Source: Lachnoclostridium sp. UBA7215
Lineage (GTDB): Bacteria; Bacillota; Clostridia; Lachnospirales; Lachnospiraceae
Length of the DNA: 64,000 bases
Reading direction: 5' to 3'
Assembly: GCA_002490465.1 (NCBI GenBank)
Contig: DKUB01000001.1
Location: 1-64,000, forward strand
The notes below the pieces were generated by a model. The model worked only from the letters and a program-made list of their open reading frames with translations, did not search any database and was not told the origin of the DNA. This document shows positions 6,446-14,103 of the stretch, piece by piece (position 1 is the stretch's first letter; each line of letters opens with the position of its first letter). The position numbers and the translations under genes are program-made.

Positions 6446-9073
6446 CTACTTCTGTGCAATCGCCGCCTGTGCTGCTGCCAGTCTTGCAATCGGCACACGG
6501 AACGGTGAACAGGATACATAATCAAGACCAATCTGATTGCAGAATTCTACAGAAGATGGGTCTCCGCCATGCTCGCCACAAATACCACAGTGAAGTTTAC
6601 TGTTTACAGGTTTTCCAAGCTTCAGGGCTGTCTCCATCAGTTTGCCGACACCAGTCTGGTCAAGCTTAGCAAATGGATCGTTCTCGAAGATTTTTGCATC
6701 ATAGTAAGCATCCAGGAACTTACCAGCGTCATCACGGGAGAACCCGAATGTCATCTGAGTAAGGTCGTTGGTACCGAAGCAGAAGAAGTCGGCCTCTTTG
6801 GCAATCTCATCCGCAGTAAGAGCGGCACGTGGAATCTCAATCATCGTACCTACTTCATACTCAAGGCTGATGCCTGCAGCTGCAATTTCAGCATCTGCTG
6901 TATCAACAACAAACTTCTTCACATATTTTAACTCTTTTACATCTCCAACAAGCGGAATCATAATTTCCGGTTTTACATTCCAGTCAGCATGTGCTTTCTT
7001 AACCTCGATTGCGGCGCGGATAACAGCTTTTGTCTGCATCTTGGCAATCTCCGGATAGGTAACGGCAAGACGACATCCACGGTGTCCCATCATCGGGTTG
7101 AACTCGTGCAGGGAAGCGATAATAGCTTTGATATCCTCAACGGATTTGCCCTGAGCGTCTGCCAGTTTCTTAATGTCTGCTTCCTCTGTAGGAACAAACT
7201 CATGAAGCGGTGGATCCAAGAAACGAATCGTAACCGGATTTCCTTCAAGAGCCTCATACAGAGCTTTAAAATCTCCCTGCTGATAAGGAAGAATCTTCTC
7301 AAGGGCTGCCTCACGCTCTTCTACCGTATCTGCACAAATCATTTCACGGAAAGCAGCAATTCTGTCTTCCTCGAAGAACATATGCTCCGTACGGCAGAGA
7401 CCAATACCCTCTGCGCCAAGCTCACGTGCTTTCTTAGCATCTGCCGGCGTATCTGCATTTGTACGCACTTTCATTGTACGGAACTTATCTGCCCATCCCA
7501 TGATACGGCCAAACTCCCCGGCAATCGTAGCATCTACCGTTGGGATAATGCCATCATAAATGTTACCGGTGGAACCATCGATGGAAATCGGATCTCCTTC
7601 ATGGAACTCTTTTCCGGCAAGTGTAAATTTCTTATTTTCTTCATCCATGTTAATATCGCCACAGCCGGATACACAGCATGTACCCATACCACGTGCAACA
7701 ACGGCCGCATGGCTTGTCATACCACCACGAACTGTCAGGATACCCTGGGAAGCTTTCATACCGGTAATGTCTTCCGGAGAAGTTTCCAGACGAACAAGTA
7801 CAACTTTCTCACCGCGTGCGTTCCACTCCTCTGCATCCTCTGCTGTAAATACAATTTTACCGCAGGCAGCTCCAGGAGAAGCTCCAAGTGCTTTTGCCAT
7901 TGGAGTAGCTGCTTTCAATGCAGCAGCATCAAACTGTGGATGAAGAAGGGTATCCAGATTACGAGGATCAATCATAGCAACAGCCTCTTCCTCTGTTCTC
8001 ATACCCTCATCTACAAGGTCACAGGCAATCTTTAAAGCAGCCTGTGCTGTTCTCTTACCATTACGTGTCTGAAGCATGTACAGTTTCTTATTCTCTACTG
8101 TAAATTCCATATCCTGCATATCTCTGTAGTGGTTTTCCAGTGTAGAACAAACATCTTTAAACTGACTGAATGCCTCTGGGAACTCCTGCTCCATCTGGGC
8201 AATCGGCATCGGTGTACGAACACCGGCAACTACGTCTTCACCCTGAGCATTCTTCAGGAACTCACCCATCAGTTTCTTCTCTCCTGTAGCAGGGTCACGG
8301 GTAAAGGCAACACCAGTACCACAGTCATCCCCCATATTACCAAATGCCATGGACTGTACATTGACAGCAGTACCCCATGAGTATGGAATATCATTGTCAC
8401 GGCGGTATACATTGGCACGTGGATTATCCCATGAACGGAATACAGCTTTGATAGCTCCCATCAACTGCTCTTTCGGATCATCCGGAAAATCAGCACCAAT
8501 TTTCTCTTTATATTCTGCTTTAAACTGGTTGGCAAGCTCTTTTAAATCATCCGCCGTCAAATCAACATCCTGCTGTACTCCGCGGTCAGCTTTCATCTTA
8601 TCAATCAGTTCTTCAAAATATTTCTTTCCTACTTCCATTACTACGTCAGAATACATCTGGATGAAACGGCGGTAGCAATCCCAAGCCCAACGCGCATTGC
8701 CGGATTTCTCAGCAATAACGTTTACAACTGTTTCATTCAGGCCAAGGTTCAGAATCGTATCCATCATACCTGGCATGGATGCACGGGCACCGGAACGTAC
8801 TGATACAAGAAGCGGGTTCTCCTTGTCACCGAATTTCTTTCCTGTAATCTCTTCCATTTTAACAATGTACTCATTAATCTGGCCCTGAATCTCATCGTTG
8901 ATTTCTCTGCCATCTTCATAGTATTGTGTACATGCCTCTGTTGTAATCGTAAATCCCTGCGGTACCGGAAGGCCCAGGCTTGTCATCTCGGCGAGGTTTG
9001 CACCCTTACCGCCAAGGAGCTCACGCATGTCCGCATTGCCTTCACTGAACAAATAAACCCATTTTGTTGCCAT
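6446..9073 (-). CDS. ppdK: Pyruvate, phosphate dikinase
   Basis: Cytoplasmic enzyme that interconverts pyruvate + ATP + Pi and phosphoenolpyruvate + AMP + PPi. In anaerobic clostridia it often replaces pyruvate kinase or feeds gluconeogenesis. The full 875-aa length matches the family. An N-terminal ATP-grasp domain (GGKGANLAEM) is followed by the central phosphohistidine domain (GGMTSHAAVVARGMG, catalytic His near residue 450) and the C-terminal PEP/pyruvate TIM barrel (GTNDLTQM, active-site Cys in HCGICGEHGGDP). AGGAGG lies 11 bases before the ATG. It is monocistronic, with its own promoter and a folded leader. Confidence 0.97.
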   Translation of the reverse strand: MATKWVYLFSEGNADMRELLGGKGANLAEMTSLGLPVPQGFTITTEACTQYYEDGREINDEIQGQINEYIVKMEEITGKKFGDKENPLLVSVRSGARASMPGMMDTILNLGLNETVVNVIAEKSGNARWAWDCYRRFIQMYSDVVMEVGKKYFEELIDKMKADRGVQQDVDLTADDLKELANQFKAEYKEKIGADFPDDPKEQLMGAIKAVFRSWDNPRANVYRRDNDIPYSWGTAVNVQSMAFGNMGDDCGTGVAFTRDPATGEKKLMGEFLKNAQGEDVVAGVRTPMPIAQMEQEFPEAFSQFKDVCSTLENHYRDMQDMEFTVENKKLYMLQTRNGKRTAQAALKIACDLVDEGMRTEEEAVAMIDPRNLDTLLHPQFDAAALKAATPMAKALGASPGAACGKIVFTAEDAEEWNARGEKVVLVRLETSPEDITGMKASQGILTVRGGMTSHAAVVARGMGTCCVSGCGDINMDEENKKFTLAGKEFHEGDPISIDGSTGNIYDGIIPTVDATIAGEFGRIMGWADKFRTMKVRTNADTPADAKKARELGAEGIGLCRTEHMFFEEDRIAAFREMICADTVEEREAALEKILPYQQGDFKALYEALEGNPVTIRFLDPPLHEFVPTEEADIKKLADAQGKSVEDIKAIIASLHEFNPMMGHRGCRLAVTYPEIAKMQTKAVIRAAIEVKKAHADWNVKPEIMIPLVGDVKELKYVKKFVVDTADAEIAAAGISLEYEVGTMIEIPRAALTADEIAKEADFFCFGTNDLTQMTFGFSRDDAGKFLDAYYDAKIFENDPFAKLDQTGVGKLMETALKLGKPVNSKLHCGICGEHGGDPSSVEFCNQIGLDYVSCSPFRVPIARLAAAQAAIAQK

Positions 9074-9110
9074 GTTTATTATTTCCTCCTATATATTATT
9101 GTGAATCTGC

Positions 9111-9172
9111 CATACGGTTGCCTGTCCATGGCCCTGCCTAAAACAAGGCACAAAAAATAGCGCAACCGTATG
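9111..9172 (-). promoter_or_regulatory. Structured 5' leader of ppdK
   Basis: A perfect 11-bp inverted repeat (CATACGGTTGC 9111-9121; GCAACCGTATG 9162-9172) encloses a second hairpin TGCCT/AGGCA (9135-9150). The element ends about 20 bases upstream of the ribosome binding site and lies inside the predicted 5' UTR. It matches no riboswitch class known to the reader; it may be a regulatory RNA or a protein-binding leader. Confidence 0.5.
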
Positions 9173-9186
9173 AGTTTGCTGCTCTC

Positions 9187-9195
9187 ATTGTAACA
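9187..9195 (-). promoter_or_regulatory. Extended -10 promoter of ppdK
   Basis: On the minus strand TG-T-TACAAT (-10 at 9187-9192, TG at 9194-9195), with no convincing -35. Transcription would begin near 9180, placing the inverted-repeat leader at the very 5' end. Confidence 0.45.
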
Positions 9196-9312
9196 CATAT
9201 CGTTGGGATAGAAAAGAACTTTTTCCCAAAAAATCCAAATTTTTCTACTTGGGGTTCCCGCTGACAGCCCCGAGTGCTGCTGGAACATCGGCAGCATCTT
9301 TCATATAATTGC

Positions 9313-9350
9313 AAAAAACAGCTGCCGACATAAGCCGACAGCCGTTTTTT
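9313..9350 (-). terminator. Intrinsic terminator of the DUF4234 gene
   Basis: On the minus strand AACGGCTGTCGGC pairs with GTCGGCAGCTGTT (a few G-U pairs, four-base loop), ending in a T run. It lies 18 bases after the gene. The stretch 9196-9312 has no gene and no clear further signal. Confidence 0.75.
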
Positions 9351-9367
9351 ATGTACATAACTTTTTC

Positions 9368-9697
9368 TTAAACAAGCTGATTGATTTCATTCTGAATCAA
9401 AGCAATCAATGCGATTGGGAACACAAGTCCAAGAATCAGCCACAACACTTTGTTGTCTGCTGTTGCAACACCTTTTTTCTCTTTAATCGCGTTGATGTTA
9501 GCATCTGCATTGATACCAAACAGAATGTAGCCAACATACACAAAAAGAAGCAGGAACTGTGCAATAACCGGCATGTTACTTGCCTGACCTTCCTTGTCAA
9601 GTGCATCCATAGTCACATAAGTCCAGTAAAGAGCATAAATACCGCATGTGACAATAGAAAGAAGAATCACAGTTACAACATTTCTTTCCTTCAGCAT
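9368..9697 (-). CDS. DUF4234 family membrane protein
   Basis: 109-aa protein with the DUF4234 pattern: short basic N-terminus (MLKERNVV), first helix VILLSIVTCGIYALYW, a cytoplasmic loop with Asp/Lys, then two more hydrophobic helices (about residues 42-62 and 84-100). Function of the family is unknown. It stands alone between its own promoter (9788-9816) and its own terminator (9313-9350), so it is transcribed separately from the operon ending at 9847. Confidence 0.8.
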   Translation of the reverse strand: MLKERNVVTVILLSIVTCGIYALYWTYVTMDALDKEGQASNMPVIAQFLLLFVYVGYILFGINADANINAIKEKKGVATADNKVLWLILGLVFPIALIALIQNEINQLV

Positions 9698-9787
9698 TTC
9701 TTTATACCTCCTTCAATATTTCCTCTGCTATGTATAGCTTTACATAACAGCTGTGCCCTTAAGAACTACAGGCACTGACTAGAATTT

Positions 9788-9816
9788 ATTCTATCATAAG
9801 CATGCGGATAATGCAA
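9788..9816 (-). promoter_or_regulatory. Promoter of the DUF4234 gene
   Basis: On the minus strand, -35 TTGCAT (9811-9816), a 17-base spacer and -10 TAGAAT (9788-9793). This gives a leader of about 85 bases before the ATG. Confidence 0.65.
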
Positions 9817-9846
9817 TAAAAATTGCGACATTTTTTCACAAAATTT

Positions 9847-10692
9847 TCACATTTTCCTGGTCTTACCCCATCCATCCGGCAGAACACAACTGCCACCAAA
9901 CCCTTGATGCCTCCATTTATCTTCTTTTTCATTATATGCAGACACTTCCAAAAACTGCCACCGATTTGCAGTTTTTAAAGAGCGGTATATCTTCTTTAAA
10001 GGAATCCTCCTGCGATTGTGGTTCGGATCACCGGAATCTGCCAAAAAAACAGTATCCTTCTCTTCATCATACAGAAACAGTGTAACATAATGACCTGGCG
10101 TATTCTGCCAATAGCACGTACTGTCCCAGCTGCTCACAACTACTAACAGAGCAAGGCTTTCTTTTGCCTTTCTCTGGAAATCCTCATAAGAAGAAGGCTT
10201 TTTCCACACATCGCTTGTAATCCCCGCACAACGCAGTGTCTCCTTCATATACCCCCAGTCAATGGCACTGCCTCCGCCGTAGCCACTCTTCTTCTTGGCA
10301 TAACGGTACATATCCAAAGGCGAACACTGATAAGGGGTCAGAGATGTATATAAGTTGGCCATACAGCAAAGACCGCAGCCAAACCCGCCAAATTTCCCGC
10401 CATCATAATATTCCTCGCCCCACTCGCCGGACCAGTCCAGCCGCTGTTTCCATGACTTCGGTCCCTGTAAAAAGGTTGCAATGTGTTCTTCGGGAGCTGG
10501 CGTTTTCTTTGCCTCAGCGGACGCTTTCTGCGGTATGGCAGACTCTGAAACCGCCCCGGACGAAACGGCATCCTGTTTGTCTTTATTCCCCACCGGATGA
10601 ACCCGGTTCAAAACAACAGCAAGCACGATTACAGCAAAACTGATAATAATAATAGCTGCCATCTGCTTCTTTGAATAATCTCTTTTTTTCAT
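9847..10692 (-). CDS. Membrane-anchored C39-like (papain-fold) protein
   Basis: 281-aa protein with one N-terminal membrane helix (about residues 11-28), an Ala/Pro/Lys-rich linker and an extracellular C39-like peptidase domain. The likely catalytic Cys is in FGGFGCGLCCMANL, the His in PGHYVTLF, and an acidic residue in LADSGDP. The role may be cleavage of peptides or cell-wall cross-links outside the membrane, but the substrate is unknown. It is the last gene of the era-recO-glyS operon, three bases after glyS, and no clear terminator follows. Confidence 0.72.
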   Translation of the reverse strand: MKKRDYSKKQMAAIIIISFAVIVLAVVLNRVHPVGNKDKQDAVSSGAVSESAIPQKASAEAKKTPAPEEHIATFLQGPKSWKQRLDWSGEWGEEYYDGGKFGGFGCGLCCMANLYTSLTPYQCSPLDMYRYAKKKSGYGGGSAIDWGYMKETLRCAGITSDVWKKPSSYEDFQRKAKESLALLVVVSSWDSTCYWQNTPGHYVTLFLYDEEKDTVFLADSGDPNHNRRRIPLKKIYRSLKTANRWQFLEVSAYNEKEDKWRHQGFGGSCVLPDGWGKTRKM

Positions 10693-10695
10693 AAA

Positions 10696-12084
10696 TTAAA
10701 ACTCAAATTTTCCTTCAAAATATTCTTTCAACTTGCTGATTTCCACGCGTTCCTGTTCCATTGTATCACGGTCACGAACCGTTACCATGTGATCTTCCTC
10801 AGAATCAAAATCATAAGTGACACAATACGGCGTACCAATCTCATCCTGCCTGCGGTACCGCTTTCCAATATTCCCACGGTCATCATATTCACAGAAATAA
10901 TATTTGGACAACTCCTCATATATTTTTTCTGCATTTTGATTTAGTTTTTTAGAAAGAGGAAGTACCCCGATTTTTACCGGTGCCAGAGCCGGGTGGAAAT
11001 GAAGTACCGTCCGCACATCATTTTCACCAATTTCCTCCTCATCATAAGCGCTGCAGAGAAAAGCAAGCGTCACACGGTCAGCACCCAGAGAAGGCTCTAT
11101 GACAAACGGAACATACTTTTCTTTCCGCTCATCATCAAAATAACTCATATCCTCACCGGATGTATTCTGATGCTGGGTCAGGTCATAATCTGTCCGGTCA
11201 GCAATTCCCCAGAGCTCACCCCAGCCAAACGGGAACAGAAATTCGATGTCACTGGTTGCCTTGCTATAGAAAGAAAGCTCTTCCTTATCATGGTCACGGA
11301 CACGCATTTCCTCTTCTTTTATGCCGAGTTTCTGAAGCCAGTTAATGCAGAAATCTTTCCAATAAGCAAACCATTCAAGGTCTGTATCCGGAACACAGAA
11401 AAACTCCAGCTCCATCTGTTCAAATTCACGGGTACGGAAAGTAAAATTCCCCGGTGTAATTTCATTTCGGAACGATTTTCCTATCTGACCAATACCAAAC
11501 GGAACTTTCTTACGGGATGTCCTCTGTACATTCTTAAAATTGACAAATATCCCCTGCGCCGTTTCCGGGCGGAGGTAAACCGTATTTTTGGCATCCTCTG
11601 TCACACCCTGGAAAGTTTTAAACATAAGATTAAACTGACGGATTTCTGTAAAATTATGTTTGCCGCAGCTTGGACATTTCACATTATGTTCTTCAATGAA
11701 TCCCTCCATCTTTTCTTTATCCCAGCCGTCTACAGAGCCGTCCAGCTCAATTCCATTCTCTTCTGAAAAGCTTTCAATCAACTGGTCCGCGCGGAAACGC
11801 TCATGACATTCCCGGCAGTCCATCAGCGGATCAGAAAAACCACCCAGATGTCCACTGGCCACCCAGGTCTGCGGATTCATTAAAATAGCACAGTCCACGC
11901 CGACATTATATTTATTTTCCTGTATAAACTTCTGCCACCATGCCTTTTTTACATTATTTTTTAATTCTACGCCAAGATTTCCGTAATCCCATGTATTTGC
12001 CAAACCGCCATATATTTCTGAACCCGGATAAATAAATCCACGATTCTTCGCCAATGCTACAATCTTTTCCATTGTCTTTTCCAT
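10696..12084 (-). CDS. glyS: Glycyl-tRNA synthetase, dimeric (eukaryal/archaeal type)
   Basis: Charges tRNA-Gly. The 462-aa class II enzyme shows IYGGLANTWDYGNLGVELKNN at the N-terminus, the zinc-site like CPSCGKHNF, motif 2 around FRNEITPGNFTFRTREFEQMELEFF, and the motif 3 region PSLGADRVTLAFL, followed by the anticodon-binding domain. It is the alpha2 type, so no separate alpha and beta genes are expected. The ATG at 12084 is chosen because GGAGG stands 8 bases upstream; an upstream TTG lacks such a site. It lies in the recO operon with no T-box leader of its own. Confidence 0.97.
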   Translation of the reverse strand: MEKTMEKIVALAKNRGFIYPGSEIYGGLANTWDYGNLGVELKNNVKKAWWQKFIQENKYNVGVDCAILMNPQTWVASGHLGGFSDPLMDCRECHERFRADQLIESFSEENGIELDGSVDGWDKEKMEGFIEEHNVKCPSCGKHNFTEIRQFNLMFKTFQGVTEDAKNTVYLRPETAQGIFVNFKNVQRTSRKKVPFGIGQIGKSFRNEITPGNFTFRTREFEQMELEFFCVPDTDLEWFAYWKDFCINWLQKLGIKEEEMRVRDHDKEELSFYSKATSDIEFLFPFGWGELWGIADRTDYDLTQHQNTSGEDMSYFDDERKEKYVPFVIEPSLGADRVTLAFLCSAYDEEEIGENDVRTVLHFHPALAPVKIGVLPLSKKLNQNAEKIYEELSKYYFCEYDDRGNIGKRYRRQDEIGTPYCVTYDFDSEEDHMVTVRDRDTMEQERVEISKLKEYFEGKFEF

Positions 12085-12158
12085 TCTGCTATCCTCCAAT
12101 ATTCTCTGTTTAATCAAACTTATCCATCATTGTACTATTAGAAAAGTTTTTTTTCAAG

Positions 12159-12893
12159 TCATAAATCCAGCCCCGGCATGTTCAGGGAAGTAAATTTTTT
12201 ATCGGTACGGGCATCAAAATACGCCCCGATTACAATTTTAAGTTCACGCAGTACATTATCTCCTACCGTAAAGGTAAACAATTTTTCAATGGGTGACGAG
12301 AGAATCCTCTGAAGTGTATAGATTGCAGTTTCTGAAATAGTAACTCCCGACTTGCCGTCATAACAGGAATCACAGACAATCCCTGCTTCCTTTACATAAA
12401 AGTGATGCAGTTTCTCCGTATTCTCACAACGGATGCATGAAAAAATGCGCGGGGCCTCGCCTTCAATAAAAAGAATACGAAACTCAAATATGTAACGCAC
12501 GAGCTCTCTTGGAATCGAGGGCACTAAGAGCGCCCGCAGAGATAAATACAAAAGATTCAGCTCCGCTGTTGCCTCCATGCCCTCCCGTGTAAAATATTCC
12601 GCCACTTCACAAAAATAAAAGGCCATATACAGATTATCCAAATCCAATCTGAGTGCCGGGAAAAAATTTTTTACCTCAACCTGTTCTATGGAGTAAGAGT
12701 CCCGTCCCCGGTAAATGTAGAACTCACCAAAGGTAAATGGCTCTGTTGATGCCGAGAGCGGACTTTTGGGACGTCTTGCCCCCCTTGCAAAAGCAGATAT
12801 CCGCCCTCGTTCCTTCGTCAGCAGTACTACACGTTTGTCGTACTCACCAATGGTTGCTGCCGAAAGTACCATTCCCTTCACATGTTCCTTCAC
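12159..12893 (-). CDS. recO: DNA repair protein RecO
   Basis: Mediator that helps load RecA on single-stranded DNA in the RecFOR pathway. The N-terminal OB-fold begins HVKGMVLSAATIGEYDKRVVLLT. The family zinc site is CIRCENTEKLHHFYVKEAGIVCDSC. The GTG at 12893 gives the usual RecO beginning and has GAGGGG seven bases upstream; ATG codons at 12920 and 12959 would add an atypical Arg/Lys-rich extension. The gene overlaps yqzL by 50 bases and precedes glyS. Confidence 0.93.
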   Translation of the reverse strand: MKEHVKGMVLSAATIGEYDKRVVLLTKERGRISAFARGARRPKSPLSASTEPFTFGEFYIYRGRDSYSIEQVEVKNFFPALRLDLDNLYMAFYFCEVAEYFTREGMEATAELNLLYLSLRALLVPSIPRELVRYIFEFRILFIEGEAPRIFSCIRCENTEKLHHFYVKEAGIVCDSCYDGKSGVTISETAIYTLQRILSSPIEKLFTFTVGDNVLRELKIVIGAYFDARTDKKFTSLNMPGLDL

Positions 12894-13023
12894 GCCGTCG
12901 CCCCTCTTCTCTCGCCGCATTTTCCCCGCGGTTTTCCATTTGCTGCCTGTCACTGGCATACGCCAGATAATCCGATACCCGTCCAGTTTGGGTAAATGTT
13001 GTCCACTGTTCTTCGTTTCTCAT
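12844..13023 (-). CDS. yqzL: YqzL-like small protein between era and recO
   Basis: 59-aa protein whose N-terminus (EEQWTTFTQTGRVSDYLAYA) fits the YqzL pattern of a W-x-x-F-x-x-TG-x-x-x-x-YL motif. Its place between era and recO is the same as in Bacillus. The C-terminal half is Arg/Glu-rich and extends past the usual 47 or so residues, running into the recO reading frame. GGAGG five bases before the ATG at 13023 supports this start. Function unknown. Confidence 0.7.
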   Translation of the reverse strand: MRNEEQWTTFTQTGRVSDYLAYASDRQQMENRGENAAREEGRRREGTCEGNGTFGSNHW

Positions 13024-13049
13024 GATTTCCTCCAGCATGTAATTTATAA

Positions 13050-13100
13050 TTCAACTTTGTTGAATTTTTCAATTTTGTTGAATTTTTCAACTTTGTTGAA
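13050..13100. repeat. Three tandem dyads with an 18-base period
   Basis: Three copies of TTCAAC-TTT-GTTGAA at 13050-13064, 13068-13082 and 13086-13100; the middle copy has TTCAAT. Each copy is an inverted repeat and the copies are spaced exactly 18 bases apart. They lie in the 135-base gap between era and yqzL, within the operon transcript. They could be repeated operator sites or a series of small RNA hairpins. Confidence 0.8.
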
Positions 13101-13173
13101 TTTGTATGCTGTTAGGATATCCCTGCGCAGGAAGCCCTATACAGTTCCTCCCATGGTACTATCTTCCATAAAC

Positions 13174-14085
13174 TTAAACACCCTCATTTTCGCTGTATCC
13201 GAAATTTTTCAGCAAAAAGTCACTATCCCGCCAATTCTTTTTAATTTTAACCCATAATTTCAAATTCACCCTGGCCTGCAGCATATCCTCTATCTCAACT
13301 CTTGCGTCCGAGCCGATTTTCTTTAAAACACTGCCCTGTTTGCCAATGATAATTCCCTTATGAGAATCTTTTTCACAGATAATTGTTGCATCAATATCAT
13401 AGAAGTTTTTTCTTCCCGGACGTTTTTTCATCCGTTCCACAGACACTGCAATTCCGTGTGGAATTTCTTCTGATAATACCCGAAGCGCTTTTTCACGAAT
13501 CAACTCTGCCACAATCTGGCGCTGCGGCTGGTCTGTCACTGTATCTTCATCATAATACGGCGGCCCCTCCTGCAGATAGCTGAACATTGTCTGAATCAGA
13601 TGGTCAACGCTCTCTCCTGTTCGCGCAGACACCGGAACAATTTCCGCAAAATCCATTAAATCTTTATATGCCGCAATGCACTCCAAAATCTCATTCTTTT
13701 TAACAGTATCAATTTTGTTCATAACAAGGATAATCGGGACGCGGGCTTTTCTCAACTGCTCTGCAATATACTTTTCCCCCTTGCCGATAAAAGTCGTTGC
13801 TTCTACCAGCCATAATATCAAGTCAACCTCCTCAAAGGTTCGCTCTGCTGCATTTACCATATATTCACCCAGCTTGTTTTTTGCTTTGTGAATCCCCGGA
13901 GTATCAACAAAAACAATCTGTCCCCTCTCATCATGGTACACCGTTTGAATCCGGTTTCTCGTTGTCTGCGGTTTTGGAGACGTAATAGCAATTTTCTGCC
14001 CTATCATCTGGTTCATCAATGTAGATTTCCCTACATTCGGTCTTCCAACCAATGTTACAAAACCTGATTTGAATACTTTTTCCAT
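13174..14085 (-). CDS. era: GTPase Era
   Basis: Ribosome-associated GTPase needed for 16S rRNA maturation and 30S assembly. The N-terminal G domain has G1 GRPNVGKSTLMNQ, G2 region TTRNRIQ, G3 DTPGIH, and G4 NKID. The C-terminal KH domain has GIIIGKQGSVLKKIGSDAR. Length of 303 aa is normal. It follows the M16C peptidase gene by 18 bases and precedes the repeat-containing gap before yqzL. Confidence 0.97.
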   Translation of the reverse strand: MEKVFKSGFVTLVGRPNVGKSTLMNQMIGQKIAITSPKPQTTRNRIQTVYHDERGQIVFVDTPGIHKAKNKLGEYMVNAAERTFEEVDLILWLVEATTFIGKGEKYIAEQLRKARVPIILVMNKIDTVKKNEILECIAAYKDLMDFAEIVPVSARTGESVDHLIQTMFSYLQEGPPYYDEDTVTDQPQRQIVAELIREKALRVLSEEIPHGIAVSVERMKKRPGRKNFYDIDATIICEKDSHKGIIIGKQGSVLKKIGSDARVEIEDMLQARVNLKLWVKIKKNWRDSDFLLKNFGYSENEGV

Positions 14086-14103
14086 TATTTACCCCCTATT
14101 TTT

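Noticed and set aside
6989..8035. 348-aa open frame on the plus strand
   Set aside because: It lies antisense to the well-supported ppdK gene, has Cys/His-rich low-plausibility sequence and no ribosome binding site.
10993..11766. 257-aa plus-strand open frame
   Set aside because: Antisense shadow of glyS with no recognisable domain.
12085..12158. T-box leader for glyS
   Set aside because: The gap to recO is only 74 bases and has no T-box sequence or terminator; glyS seems to depend on the upstream operon.
13050..13100. Possible CRISPR array
   Set aside because: Period is only 18 bases, spacers are 3 bases, and no cas genes are near.
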